Notes: generated by a model from the letters alone, not told the origin. A stretch of 64,000 nt of DNA from Mesorhizobium sp. (GCF_004963255.1 NZ_SUGA01000016.1:59898-123897), one strand, 5' to 3'; numbered from the stretch's first letter, positions 10,135 through 18,244 are shown. Program-made: numbers and translations.

Positions 10135-10835
10135 GCTTTGCCGCCTCCGTGCTGACGCTCTATCCGGAGATGTTTCCGGGCGCGCTCGGCCTGTCGCTGG
10201 CGGGACGGGCGCTGGAGGCGGGCACATGGTCACTGGAGGCGATCCAGATCCGCGACTTCGCCACCGACAGGCACCGTACCGTCGACGACACGCCGGCCGG
10301 CGGCGGCGCCGGCATGGTGATGCGCGCCGACGTGCTGGCGCGCGCCATCGACCACGCTTCGCCGCCGGGCGATGAGCGCCCAAGGCTGCTGATGAGCCCG
10401 CGCGGAAAAACGCTAACGCAGGCCCGCGTGCGCGAGCTTGCCGCGGGGCCTGGCGCGGTCATCCTGTGCGGACGTTTCGAAGGCGTCGACCAGCGGGTGA
10501 TCGACGCGCGGGGATTAGAGGAAGTTTCCGTCGGCGACTTCATCCTGTCGGGCGGCGAGCCGGCGGCGCTTGTGCTGCTCGACGCCGTCGTGCGGCTCCT
10601 GCCTGGCGTCATGGGCAATGCGGCGTCGGGCGAGGAAGAAAGTTTCGAGAACGGCCTGCTCGAGCATCCGCACTACACGCGGCCGCAGGAGTTCGAGGGC
10701 AGGCAAATCCCAGACGTGCTGATCTCCGGCAACCATAAGAAGATTGCCGAATGGCGGCGGGCGGAGGCGGTGAAGCTGACGCGGGAACGGCGGCCTGACT
10801 TGCTTGGCGGTTCGCCTCAGCCCTTGGTGAAATAG
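10131..10835 (+). CDS. trmD: tRNA (guanine-N1)-methyltransferase
   Basis: This 234-residue SPOUT methyltransferase makes m1G37 in tRNAs with G at position 36 and so prevents +1 frameshifting. Family motifs seen are LYPEMFPG, DDTPAGGGAGMVMRADV, LLMSPRGKTLTQ, the knot-forming ILCGRFEGVDQRVI, SVGDFILSGGEPAALVLLDAV, and HYTRPQEFEG. It starts at GTG overlapping the rimM stop. Its 3' end overlaps the convergent permease gene by 19 bases (10817-10835). Confidence 0.97.
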   Translation: MSFAASVLTLYPEMFPGALGLSLAGRALEAGTWSLEAIQIRDFATDRHRTVDDTPAGGGAGMVMRADVLARAIDHASPPGDERPRLLMSPRGKTLTQARVRELAAGPGAVILCGRFEGVDQRVIDARGLEEVSVGDFILSGGEPAALVLLDAVVRLLPGVMGNAASGEEESFENGLLEHPHYTRPQEFEGRQIPDVLISGNHKKIAEWRRAEAVKLTRERRPDLLGGSPQPLVK

Positions 10836-11569
10836 TAGAAGGCCAGAAGCAGGCCGACGGCGACAACGAAGCCGCGCACCACGCCTTGCGGCACGCGCTT
10901 GGCGATCCACACGCCGGCATAGCCGCCGAGCGCCACGCCCGGGATCATGACGATCGCCTGCGGCCAGGCGACGACGCCCCCGGAAACGAAGACCAGGATG
11001 GCGACGACCGCGATCACGATGGACAACATGTTCTTCAACGCATTGAGCCGGTGGTAATCGCCGGCTTGCGTCAGGCCGAGGGTGGCCAGCATCATTACCC
11101 CCATTCCGGCGCCGAAGAAGCCGCCATAGACCGCCGTCGCGAATTGCGCGATCGAACCGGCGAGCGACCCGACCGAGGCCTGGTGCTCCGGCCCCGCCGC
11201 CGGCTTCAGCCACGGTCCGGCGGCGAATAGCGCGGTCGCGGCGATGAGCAGCCAGGGCACGAGGGCGCGGAAGGACGGATTGGAGAGCGCGAGGAGGATG
11301 AGTGAGCCGGCCAGCGCGCCCAGTGCGGAAATCAGGCAAAGCATCAGGGCGCCGCGCCAGAAGTGGCGGATATCGGTCCAATAGGCGAGAGTCGAGGTGA
11401 TGTAGCCCGGCAGCTGCGTCACCGAGGAGGTGGCGTTGGCGACGATCGGCGGCAGGCCGACCAGCGTCATGGCGCCGAAGGTGAGGAAAGTGCCGCCGCC
11501 GGCGACCGCATTGGCGGCGCCGGAGGCAAAGCCCGCGAGGAAAAGCAGGACGGCATCGGAGAACGTCAT
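10817..11569 (-). CDS. sulfite exporter TauE/SafE (DUF81) family membrane protein
   Basis: This 250-residue protein has about seven to eight hydrophobic segments. It carries the family duplicated motif, GFASGAANAVAGGGTFLTF near the N-terminus and YGGFFGAGMGVMMLATLG in the middle. Such proteins are putative exporters of sulfite, sulfoacetate or other organic anions, and the substrate here cannot be inferred. It sits on the opposite strand between trmD and rplS and breaks the usual ribosomal cluster. The start at 11569 lacks a clear ribosome binding site; an in-frame GTG lies 66 bases upstream. Confidence 0.88.
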   Translation of the reverse strand: MTFSDAVLLFLAGFASGAANAVAGGGTFLTFGAMTLVGLPPIVANATSSVTQLPGYITSTLAYWTDIRHFWRGALMLCLISALGALAGSLILLALSNPSFRALVPWLLIAATALFAAGPWLKPAAGPEHQASVGSLAGSIAQFATAVYGGFFGAGMGVMMLATLGLTQAGDYHRLNALKNMLSIVIAVVAILVFVSGGVVAWPQAIVMIPGVALGGYAGVWIAKRVPQGVVRGFVVAVGLLLAFYYFTKG

Positions 11570-11936
11570 GGAGGGAAGGCCCGGGAATACACGTTCCCGG
11601 CTTAGAAAGCTTGGCGCGCTCGCGCAACCCGGCACAAGGCAATAAGATGGTACCAGGAGCCCAAAAAATATGCCTTAAAGTTCTTTTTCGATGCATATCG
11701 TCGTCCCAGAACCGCGCACACTTCTGGGCGACATGCATTTGGACGTGACAAAGCGCCGAAATAGCTGTATGTCGCCGCCCGAACCGGAAGAACGATCTTC
11801 TGGACCCGTCAACAAATGGCGGTGTAGCCGTCCCTGCCCGATGTTTCGACAAAGGGCATAGCCGAGCGGTCGTTGGCACTGCAAGGCGAGCCGAGGACGC
11901 TCTGGCTGTCGGAAGAACAAGAAGTGGATATTTGAG
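11570..11936. other. rplS upstream region
   Basis: This 367-base gap lies between the divergent permease and rplS. It holds a family D palindrome (11691-11738). Nearer rplS there is a hairpin-prone stretch, with TGCCC and GGGCA flanking GATGTTTCGACAAA at about 11837-11860. No ORF with coding character and no clear sigma-70 promoter were found. Because trmD is cut off by the permease, rplS must be transcribed from a promoter in here. Confidence 0.5.
11691..11738. repeat. palindromic intergenic element, family D copy 2
   Basis: Outer arms ATGCAT (11691-11696 and 11733-11738) and inner arms CCCAGA (11705-11710) / TCTGGG (11723-11728) surround ACCGCGCACACT. It has the same nested design as the element at 5046-5090, with compensating changes in both arms. 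Confidence 0.7.
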
Positions 11937-12458
11937 ATGGATCTCATCCGTCAGCTCGAGGCCGAACAGGCCGCCAAGATCGAAGCCAAGCGCAAGCTGC
12001 CCGAATTCCAGCCGGGCGACACCGTGCGCGTCCAGGTGCGCGTCACCGAAGGCAGCCGCACCCGCGTCCAGGCCTATGAGGGCGTCGTCATCGCCCGCTC
12101 CGGCTCCGGCTTCCAGGAGAATTTCACCGTCCGCAAGATTTCCTACGGCGAAGGCGTCGAGCGCGTTTTCCCGGTCTACTCGCCGATGGTCGAGGGCGTC
12201 GAGATCGTGCGCCGCGGCAAGGTGCGCCGCGCCAAGCTCTATTACCTGCGCGACCGTCGCGGCAAGTCGGCCCGCATTTCGGAAAACACCGGCGTGCGCG
12301 CCCGCAAGCTGAACGACGAAGAGCGTGATGCGCTGAACGCCGAGCGCGCCCGCATCGAGGCCGAGAAGGTCGCCGCCGCCCAGGCGCTGGCCGCCGAGAC
12401 GGCCGCCAAGGAAGCCGCCGAGAAGAAGGCCGCCGCCGAGGCTGCTTCGGCCGAATAA
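11937..12458 (+). CDS. rplS: 50S ribosomal protein L19
   Basis: This 173-residue protein has the L19 core at about 1-120 (DLIRQLEAEQAAKI, RVTEGSRTRVQAYEGVV, ISYGEGVERVFPVYSP, RRAKLYYLRDRRGKSARI). A long Ala/Glu/Lys-rich C-terminal helix of about 50 residues follows. L19 lies at the subunit interface near helix 14 of 16S rRNA. The enterobacterial protein is about 115 residues; the extension is common in Rhizobiales. It is separated from trmD by an oppositely oriented permease gene. Confidence 0.97.
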   Translation: MDLIRQLEAEQAAKIEAKRKLPEFQPGDTVRVQVRVTEGSRTRVQAYEGVVIARSGSGFQENFTVRKISYGEGVERVFPVYSPMVEGVEIVRRGKVRRAKLYYLRDRRGKSARISENTGVRARKLNDEERDALNAERARIEAEKVAAAQALAAETAAKEAAEKKAAAEAASAE

Positions 12459-12482
12459 GGCTTCTGCGAAACAGTTTCCGGA

Positions 12483-12510
12483 AAGGCGGCTTCGGCCGCC
12501 TTTTTCGTTT
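12483..12510 (+). terminator. rplS rho-independent terminator
   Basis: The stem AAGGCGGC / GCCGCCTT with a TTCG tetraloop is followed directly by TTTTTCGTTT, about 25 bases after the rplS stop. It separates rplS from the ohr operon. Confidence 0.92.
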
Positions 12511-12557
12511 TTCACCGAGCTGTGATCGATTGCCGCAGGAAAACCGCGCCGACATTG

Positions 12558-12598
12558 TTGACATCCAATTATCTTGTACACTAAATAATCGTGTACAA
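12558..12598 (+). promoter_or_regulatory. ohr promoter with OhrR operator
   Basis: A TTGACA -35 box (12558-12563) is followed at 17-18 bases by a weak -10 (CTAAAT/TAAATA, 12581-12587). A perfect inverted repeat, TTGTACAC (12574-12581) and GTGTACAA (12591-12598) with a 9-base AT-rich spacer, overlaps the -10. The position and symmetry fit autorepression by the MarR-family OhrR encoded downstream. Peroxide oxidation of OhrR would relieve it. Confidence 0.8.
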
Positions 12599-12615
12599 AT
12601 AAATGGAGATCGAAA

Positions 12616-13050
12616 ATGTCAGCATTCTACACCGCCCAGGCCCGCGTCAGCGGCGGCCGCAACGGTCACGGCGAAACCAGCGACGGCCTGCTCAAGGTCG
12701 ACCTTGCGATGCCGAAGGAACTCGGCGGCAAGGGCGGCGCCACCAATCCGGAGCAGCTTTTCGCGGTCGGCTATGCGGCTTGCTTCGAGAGCGCGGTGCG
12801 CTTCATCGCCCGCCAGCAGAAGCTGCCGCTCGAAGACGCTTCGATTACATCCACGGTCAGCCTTTATCCGAACGACCAGGGCGGCTTCCGCCTCGGCGTC
12901 GCGCTGGCGGCCGAGATCAAGGGGCTTGATCAGGCGAGCGCAGAGGCGCTTGTATCGGAAGCGCACAAGGTCTGCCCCTATTCCAACGCCATCCGGGGCA
13001 ATATCGACGTGGCGCTGTCCACTACGACGCTTCCGGCAAAGGCCGCATGA
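12616..13050 (+). CDS. ohr: organic hydroperoxide resistance protein Ohr
   Basis: This 144-residue OsmC/Ohr-fold thiol peroxidase reduces organic hydroperoxides with lipoyl or dihydrolipoyl protein electrons. The two redox cysteines are C56 (GYAACFESA) and C120 (KVCPYSNAIRGN). The catalytic Arg is expected in the first strands and Glu in NPEQLFA. The length and the motif KELGGKGGATNPEQLF distinguish Ohr from OsmC. The stop overlaps the ohrR start by 4 bases (ATGA), and an inverted-repeat operator lies just upstream. Confidence 0.96.
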   Translation: MSAFYTAQARVSGGRNGHGETSDGLLKVDLAMPKELGGKGGATNPEQLFAVGYAACFESAVRFIARQQKLPLEDASITSTVSLYPNDQGGFRLGVALAAEIKGLDQASAEALVSEAHKVCPYSNAIRGNIDVALSTTTLPAKAA

Positions 13051-13547
13051 CGACGAAAACCGAAACCATCACCAAGCCAGCCCCGGCGCAGGACGCCGGG
13101 GTAATCGAGGTGCCGCGCCTCGACCAGCAGCTCTGCTTTGCACTTTATTCGGCAAGCGGGTTGATGACCAAGCTCTACCGGCCTCTGCTCGATCCGCTCG
13201 GCCTCACCTATCCGCAATATCTGGCGATGCTGGCGCTGTGGCAGCATTCGCCGAGCACGATCGGCGAGCTCGGCGCGGCACTCGGCCTCGATTCGGCGAC
13301 GCTGACGCCGCTCATCAAGCGCATGGAAGCGGGCGGCCTCGTCACGCGCCGGCGCGACGCCGCCGACGAACGCCGGGTGCTGGTCGAGCCGACCGCGAAG
13401 GGCGAGGCGCTGCGGGCGAAGATGAAGGACGTGCAGGAAGGCTTAAGCTGCGGCATGCCGCTGGAGCGGGCCGAGCTCAAAGCCCTGCACGGCACGCTGA
13501 CGCGCCTGGTCGCCGGGTTGCGCGAGGCAACGGCCGATCAGGCCTGA
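13047..13547 (+). CDS. ohrR: MarR-family repressor OhrR
   Basis: This 166-residue winged-helix repressor senses organic peroxide. The sensing cysteine is C30 in LDQQLCFALYSASG, followed by the conserved Tyr-rich LTYPQYLAML. The DNA-binding helices are TIGELGAALGLDSATLTPLIKRMEAGGLV, and the wing is RRDAADERRVLVEPT. It lies downstream of ohr with a 4-base overlap and probably represses both genes at the 12574-12598 palindrome. A second Cys near the C-terminal dimer helix (LSCGMPLE) could make it a two-Cys type. Confidence 0.94.
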   Translation: MTTKTETITKPAPAQDAGVIEVPRLDQQLCFALYSASGLMTKLYRPLLDPLGLTYPQYLAMLALWQHSPSTIGELGAALGLDSATLTPLIKRMEAGGLVTRRRDAADERRVLVEPTAKGEALRAKMKDVQEGLSCGMPLERAELKALHGTLTRLVAGLREATADQA

Positions 13548-13580
13548 TCACAGCAACGGCCATCCTCAAAACCGTTCCCA

Positions 13581-13716
13581 TAGAGCATTGCATTTGCCTC
13601 TGGTGCGCAACGTCGCAGCGGATCGGCTTGCAAGGCGCTTGCGGCAAGCTCTATCTCTTTGTTTTTACGCAATTCCGGACGGAAAACCGCTTCACACTTT
13701 TCCTGGAATTGCTCTA
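13581..13716. repeat. family B hairpin element, copy 1
   Basis: The element is bounded by TAGAGC (13581) and GCTCTA (13711-13716). The conserved right half reads CTCTTTGTTTTTACG, then CAATTCCGGACGG, AAAACCG, and ACACTTTTCCTGGAATTG; the CAATTCC/GGAATTG arms can pair. The left half is variable. It fills most of the 13548-13780 gap between ohrR and the ABC binding protein gene. Related copies lie near 21933, 34239, 40219 and 49031. Confidence 0.75.
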
Positions 13717-13780
13717 AAGTCGGCGCCGGATTTTCTCAGGCCGCGAAATTGCAGCGCGGTCGCACCTTCGGAGATTTGTC

Positions 13781-14578
13781 ATGACCAAGTCGAAATTGCT
13801 GCTGGCCGCCATGGTGGCCTGCCTTCTCGCGCCTGTCGCCGCGCTCGCCGACAATCTGCCCGACCTCGGCGGCAAGAAGGTCGTGGTGGTGACGGAAAAC
13901 GCTTATCCGCCGCTGCAGTTCATCGACAAGAAGACCGGCAAGCAGATCGGCTGGGAATATGACGCGATGGACGAGATCGCCAAGCGGCTGAACTTCAAGG
14001 TCGAGTACCAGAACACCTCCTGGGACGCGATGATCCAGGCGGTTTCGGACAACCAGTACAACATCGGCATGACCGGCATCACCATCAAGGACGACCGCAA
14101 GGAGAAGGTCGACTTCTCCGATCCCTATATGCGCTCGGAGCAGTTCATGCTGGTGCGCGGCGACGAAAGCCGCTTCACCGACGCCAAGAGCTTCGGCGCC
14201 TTCAAGGATGGGCTGATCGGCGCCCAGCCCGGCACCACGCCCTTCTACACCGCCGTCTACAGCGTGCTCGACGGCAACGAGCAGAACCCGCGCATCAAGC
14301 TGTTCGAGACCTTCGGCGCGACCGTGCAGGCGCTGAAGGCGGGCGACGTCGATGTCGTCTTGACCGACGGCACCGCCGGCAAGGGCTATGTCGATGCTTC
14401 CGAAGGCAAGCTGAAGCTGATCGGCGGCCCGCTCGGCACCGAGGATTTCGGCTTCATCTTCCCCAAGGGCTCGGACCTGGTGAAGCCAGTCAACGCCGCG
14501 ATCGCGTCGCTCAAGGCCGACGGCACGTTCGACAAGCTCAACAAGAAGTGGTTCCTCGACTACAAGATGGGACAGTAG
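13781..14578 (+). CDS. amino-acid ABC transporter substrate-binding protein (family 3)
   Basis: This 265-residue protein starts with a signal peptide (KSKLLLAAMVACLLAPVAALA) and continues with the type-2 binding fold. KVVVVTENAYPPLQFID and WEYDAMDEIAKRLNFKVEY are typical of the bacterial polar amino-acid binding family, and the ligand Arg/Asp region is around MTGITIKDDRKEKVDFSDPY. The mature protein is expected in the periplasm. A permease gene follows after a 273-base gap filled by a repeat element. No ATPase gene is next to them. The ligand cannot be named. Confidence 0.92.
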   Translation: MTKSKLLLAAMVACLLAPVAALADNLPDLGGKKVVVVTENAYPPLQFIDKKTGKQIGWEYDAMDEIAKRLNFKVEYQNTSWDAMIQAVSDNQYNIGMTGITIKDDRKEKVDFSDPYMRSEQFMLVRGDESRFTDAKSFGAFKDGLIGAQPGTTPFYTAVYSVLDGNEQNPRIKLFETFGATVQALKAGDVDVVLTDGTAGKGYVDASEGKLKLIGGPLGTEDFGFIFPKGSDLVKPVNAAIASLKADGTFDKLNKKWFLDYKMGQ

Positions 14579-14645
14579 GGTTCTATTTTGGTGCGTGCGA
14601 TGCGCAACGGTTACGGGCGGAGAGCCGCGAAAGCCTCATTCCTCC

Positions 14646-14806
14646 GCGCCCCCCTCTGTCCTGCCGGACATCTCCCCCACAAGGGGGGAGATTGGCAGCT
14701 TTGGCGCTTCGCCCATCCTTGCATCGATGGTGATTGGCGAAGGCCGGTGCGATATTCGATCTCCCCCCTTGTGGGGGAGATGCCTGGCAAGGCAGAGGGG
14801 GGCGCG
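14646..14806. repeat. family C inverted-arm element, copy 1
   Basis: The left arm at 14646-14693 contains CCCCCTCTGTCCTGCCGGAC then ATCTCCCCCACAAGG. It is inverted at 14759-14806 (TTGTGGGGGAGATGCC ... GGCAGAGGGGGGCGCG). The middle contains TTGGCGAAGGCCGG, which also occurs in copies 2 and 3. The element sits between a binding-protein gene and its permease gene. Confidence 0.85.
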
Positions 14807-14851
14807 AAGAAACGCTGCCTCCGTAACTGTCTTGCCCGCGCCGCCCCTTAA

Positions 14852-15661
14852 ATGTCTGCCACGACATCCGCCAAACCCGAATTCCCCTGGTGGCTGGCCG
14901 CCGCGGCCGTCCTCGCACTGGCTGCCGCCCTCGCCATCGCGTCCAGCGATCTCTATGCGGAGGTCTTCGCCACCGTCGCCAAGGGCATCGGCATCACCGT
15001 CTTCGTCACCGCGGTGGCTTTCGCGCTGGCCTCGGCGCTCGGGCTCGGCATCGCGCTCATGGCGCTGTCGGGATCGCAGTGGCTGCGCCAGATCGCGCGT
15101 TTCTATGTCGAGATCATCCGCGGCGTGCCGATCCTGGTGCTGTTGTTCTGGATCGCCTTCGCCGGCGCGCCGGCCTTCGTCGCCGCCTGGAATGTGCTGA
15201 CCGCGCCGTTGCAGAGCGCCGGGCTGATCGGCGAATTGCTGGTGCGCGACGTATCGCTGCTTTGGCGCGCCATCATGGCGCTGACCATCGGCTATTCGGC
15301 CTTCATCTCGGAAGTGTTCCGCGCCGGCATCCAGTCGGTCGAGAAAGGCCAGATCGAAGCCGCCAAGGCGCTCGGGCTCGGCCGGGCGCAGCGCTTCCGG
15401 CTGATCGTGTTCCCGCAGGCGATCCGCATGATCCTGCCGCCGCTCGGCAACGACTTCGTCGCCATGGTCAAGGATTCTTCCTTGGTCTCCGTGCTCGGCG
15501 TCGCCGACATCACCCAGATGGGCAAGGTCTATGCCGCGGGCTCGTTTCGCTTCTTCGAAACCTATTCGATCGTCGCCTATATTTACCTCATCCTGACCGT
15601 CGGCCTGTCGCTGGCGCTGCGGGCGCTGGAGCAGCGCCTGCGCCGGCAACACGGGGAATAG
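14852..15661 (+). CDS. amino-acid ABC transporter permease
   Basis: This 269-residue inner-membrane protein has about five to six hydrophobic segments and belongs to the HisM/GlnP family. The N-terminal family signature is around FATVAKGIGITVFVTAVAFALA and IARFYVEIIRGVPILVLLFW. The cytoplasmic EAA loop that contacts the ATPase is FRAGIQSVEKGQIEAAKALGLGRAQRF. It is probably the partner of the upstream binding protein. An ATPase must come from elsewhere in the genome. Confidence 0.93.
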   Translation: MSATTSAKPEFPWWLAAAAVLALAAALAIASSDLYAEVFATVAKGIGITVFVTAVAFALASALGLGIALMALSGSQWLRQIARFYVEIIRGVPILVLLFWIAFAGAPAFVAAWNVLTAPLQSAGLIGELLVRDVSLLWRAIMALTIGYSAFISEVFRAGIQSVEKGQIEAAKALGLGRAQRFRLIVFPQAIRMILPPLGNDFVAMVKDSSLVSVLGVADITQMGKVYAAGSFRFFETYSIVAYIYLILTVGLSLALRALEQRLRRQHGE

Positions 15662-15718
15662 CCGGCGACAAAAGTCCGCGCTACGATCCCTCCGCTGATC
15701 ATCGCGGAGGAGGTGCCC

Positions 15719-16369
15719 ATGAATTTCGACAAGGCCAACGCGGCGCTGGACTCCGTCTATTCGGCCGACTCGCCGGAAGGGCTCACCAAGGCCTATGCCG
15801 ACTGGGCCGCGACCTATGACAGCGAGACCGCCTCACTGGGCTACCTCCTGCCGTTCCTGATCACCGCCTGGGTAGCGCGGCATGTGCCGGCGGGCGAAGG
15901 CCCACTGCTCGACGCCGGCTGCGGCACCGGCCTGTCGGGTCCGTCGCTGAAGGCGCTGGGCTATGGCGACATCGCCGGGCTCGACCTTTCCGGCGATATG
16001 TTGAAGCTCGCCGGCAGCCGCCAGGCCGGTGGCAAGCCGGCCTATAGCGAGCTGAAGAAGGCGATGCTCGGCGGCCCGCTGCCTTGGCCCGACCGGCATT
16101 TCCGCGCCTTCTTCTCGACCGGGGTCTTCACCATCGGCCATGCACCGGCCTCCGGTCTGCACGAGCTGGTGCGCATCACGAAGCCCGGCGGTCATGCAAT
16201 CTTCACCGTGCGCGACCAGGTGTTCGAGAGCGGCGGCTTCCAAGCGGTGTTCGATGAGCTGACGCAGACGGGGAAATGGCGCCCGGTCGAGCAGAGCCCG
16301 TGGTTCCGCTGCTATGCCATCGGCGATCCGGAGGCGCTGGTGAAGACGTTTGTGTTCGAGGTGGTGTGA
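15719..16369 (+). CDS. class I SAM-dependent methyltransferase
   Basis: This 216-residue protein has motif I LLDAGCGTGLSGPSL and post-motif GLDLSGDMLKLA, then the catalytic-domain strand FFSTGVFTIGHAPAS and HELVRITKPGGHAIFTVRD, all typical of Rossmann methyltransferases. The substrate is unknown. The ATG at 15719 is preceded by GGAGGAGG at 5 bases, which decides against the in-frame GTG 6 bases upstream. It is close behind the ABC permease but has its own strong ribosome binding site. Confidence 0.9.
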   Translation: MNFDKANAALDSVYSADSPEGLTKAYADWAATYDSETASLGYLLPFLITAWVARHVPAGEGPLLDAGCGTGLSGPSLKALGYGDIAGLDLSGDMLKLAGSRQAGGKPAYSELKKAMLGGPLPWPDRHFRAFFSTGVFTIGHAPASGLHELVRITKPGGHAIFTVRDQVFESGGFQAVFDELTQTGKWRPVEQSPWFRCYAIGDPEALVKTFVFEVV

Positions 16370-16379
16370 GCGCCAGCCT

Positions 16380-16528
16380 CTCCTTCCCCCCTTGTGGGGG
16401 AAGGTGGCCGCGTAGCGGCCGGATGAGGGGTGCTCCAGGGAATGCAGCGTCTCACTCCGCTGGAACACCCCTCATCCGTCTCGGCGCTACCGCGCCGATC
16501 CACCTTCTCCCGCAAGGGGAGAAGGGAA
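16380..16528. repeat. family C-prime inverted-arm element
   Basis: The left arm reads CCTTCCCCCCTTGTGGGGGA, AGGTGGCCGCGTAGCGGCCG and GATGAGGGGTG. The right arm reads CACCCCTCATCCG, TCTCGGCGCTACCGCGCCGA and CCTTCTCCCGCAAGGGGAGA. The arms form a long imperfect palindrome with internal hairpins. It resembles the CCCTCATCCG-type repeats widespread in Rhizobiales. Confidence 0.8.
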
Positions 16529-16766
16529 AGTCGCCGACAATTGCCGAAAAGGCAAAACATTGCTATCTACCCCGCCATGGAAAAGCTTTTCAGCGATCCG
16601 GCCTACAAGGGTTTCGTGCTGCAGGACAGAAAGCGCCTGCCGTCGCGTTTCTCCGCGCGCGTTTGCGGCGCGCTGACCAGCCGACTTAACTGACCCGACC
16701 GATCGCAGTCGTCGCGCCGGATGGCCGGCGTGCTTTTCCCATTCTCATATCGACGGATTTACGCAC
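16529..16766. other. leuC upstream region with a possible short ORF
   Basis: Bases 16577-16693 contain an ATG-started frame of 38 codons beginning MEKLFSDPAYKGFV, with a basic C-terminal half, 70 bases before leuC. It is not leucine-rich, so a classical leu attenuator leader peptide is not supported, and no clear ribosome binding site precedes it. It could be a small gene or chance. No terminator-like T-run follows. Confidence 0.3.
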
Positions 16767-18176
16767 ATGAGCGCACCGCGCACCCTCTACGACAAGATCT
16801 TCGACGACCACGTCGTCGACCGCCAGGACGACGGCACCTGCCTGCTCTATATCGACCGCCACCTCGTGCATGAGGTCACCAGCCCGCAGGCCTTCGAAGG
16901 CCTGCGCATGTCGAACCGCAAGGTCCGGCATCCGGAAAAGACGCTGGCCGTGGTCGACCACAACGTGTCGACCTCGCCCGAGCGCAAGTTCGGCATCAAG
17001 AACGAGGAAAGCCGCATCCAGGTCGAGGCGCTGGCCAAGAACGCCAAGGATTTCGGCATCGAATATTATTCCGAGAACGACGTCCGCCAGGGCATCGTCC
17101 ACATCATCGGGCCCGAGCAGGGCTTTACGCTCCCCGGCATGACCATCGTGTGCGGCGACAGCCATACTTCCACGCACGGCGCCTTCGGCGCGCTGGCGCA
17201 TGGCATCGGTACCTCGGAGGTCGAGCATGTGCTCGCCACCCAGACGCTGATCCAACGCAAGGCCAAGAACATGCTTGTGCGCGTCGACGGCCAGCTGCCC
17301 GAGGGCGTCACCGCCAAGGACATCATCCTCGCCATCATCGGCGAGATCGGCACGGCCGGCGGCACCGGTTACGTCATCGAATATGCGGGCGAAGCGATCC
17401 GCTCGCTGTCGATGGAAGGGCGCATGACGATCTGCAACATGTCGATCGAGGCGGGCGCGCGCGCCGGCCTGATCGCGCCGGACGAGACGACCTTCGCGTA
17501 TGTCAAGGACAAGCCGCGCGCGCCCAAGGGCGCGGCGTGGGATGCGGCGCTTGCCTACTGGAAGACGCTCAAGTCGGATGAAGGCGCGCATTTCGACAAG
17601 GTGATCGTGCTCGACGCGGCGAAGCTGCCGCCGATCGTCTCCTGGGGCTCCTCGCCGGAGGACGTCGTCTCGGTGCAGGGCATCGTGCCGAACCCCGAAG
17701 ACATCACGGACGAGACCAAGCGTTCCTCCAAGCATCGGGCACTGGAATATATGGGCCTGACGCCTGGAACCAAGATCACCGACATCGCGCTCGACCGCGT
17801 CTTCATCGGTTCCTGCACCAATGGCCGCATCGAGGACCTGCGCGCCGCCGCCAAGGTGGTCGAGGGCAAGAAGGTCAATCCGCGCGTCAACGCCATGATC
17901 GTGCCGGGCTCCGGCCTGGTGAAGGAACAGGCCGAGGCCGAAGGCCTGGACAAGATCTTCCTTGCCGCCGGTTTCGACTGGCGCGAGCCGGGCTGCTCGA
18001 TGTGCCTGGCCATGAACGACGACCGGCTGAAGCCGCATGAACGCTGCGCCTCGACCTCGAACCGCAATTTCGAGGGCCGCCAGGGCTTCAAGGGCCGCAC
18101 CCACCTGGTGTCGCCAGCCATGGCGGCCGCCGCCGCGATCGCCGGCCATTTCGTCGACATCCGCGACTGGAAGTAA
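16767..18176 (+). CDS. leuC: 3-isopropylmalate dehydratase large subunit
   Basis: This 469-residue aconitase-family subunit isomerises 2- to 3-isopropylmalate in leucine synthesis with LeuD, which is not in this window. Substrate and cluster motifs seen are VTSPQAFEGLR, IVCGDSHTSTHGAFGALAHGIG, GSCTNGRIEDLRAAA, VPGSGLVKEQAE, and the 4Fe-4S cysteines in EPGCSMCLAMN plus the Cys of GSCTNG. NRNFEGRQG follows near the end. The length is standard. A bidirectional terminator follows. Confidence 0.97.
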   Translation: MSAPRTLYDKIFDDHVVDRQDDGTCLLYIDRHLVHEVTSPQAFEGLRMSNRKVRHPEKTLAVVDHNVSTSPERKFGIKNEESRIQVEALAKNAKDFGIEYYSENDVRQGIVHIIGPEQGFTLPGMTIVCGDSHTSTHGAFGALAHGIGTSEVEHVLATQTLIQRKAKNMLVRVDGQLPEGVTAKDIILAIIGEIGTAGGTGYVIEYAGEAIRSLSMEGRMTICNMSIEAGARAGLIAPDETTFAYVKDKPRAPKGAAWDAALAYWKTLKSDEGAHFDKVIVLDAAKLPPIVSWGSSPEDVVSVQGIVPNPEDITDETKRSSKHRALEYMGLTPGTKITDIALDRVFIGSCTNGRIEDLRAAAKVVEGKKVNPRVNAMIVPGSGLVKEQAEAEGLDKIFLAAGFDWREPGCSMCLAMNDDRLKPHERCASTSNRNFEGRQGFKGRTHLVSPAMAAAAAIAGHFVDIRDWK

Positions 18177-18198
18177 CCACCGGTCTCAGAACCTAAAC

Positions 18199-18230
18199 AA
18201 AAGGCCCGGACGGCTTTGTCCGGACCTTTT
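18199..18230. terminator. bidirectional rho-independent terminator
   Basis: AAAAGGCCCGGAC and GTCCGGACCTTTT form a stem with one internal mismatch and a GGCTTT loop. It has A-run and T-run flanks, so it can act for both leuC (plus) and the convergent small gene (minus). Confidence 0.88.
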
Positions 18231-18244
18231 GCTTTTCAACAATC

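Noticed and set aside
11570..11936. A tRNA or riboswitch upstream of rplS
   Set aside because: Hairpins are present, but no cloverleaf, CCA-type acceptor or known riboswitch core could be drawn.
10515..12581. 688-codon minus-strand frame spanning trmD, the permease and rplS
   Set aside because: It covers three real genes on two strands and has no family motif or ribosome binding site.
16380..16528. Candidate rho-independent terminators in the C-rich/G-rich arms of family C elements
   Set aside because: The hairpins are strong but no T-run follows; they were listed as repeats instead.
16577..16693. leu-operon attenuator leader peptide before leuC
   Set aside because: The 38-codon frame has few leucines, none consecutive, and no antiterminator/terminator pair follows.
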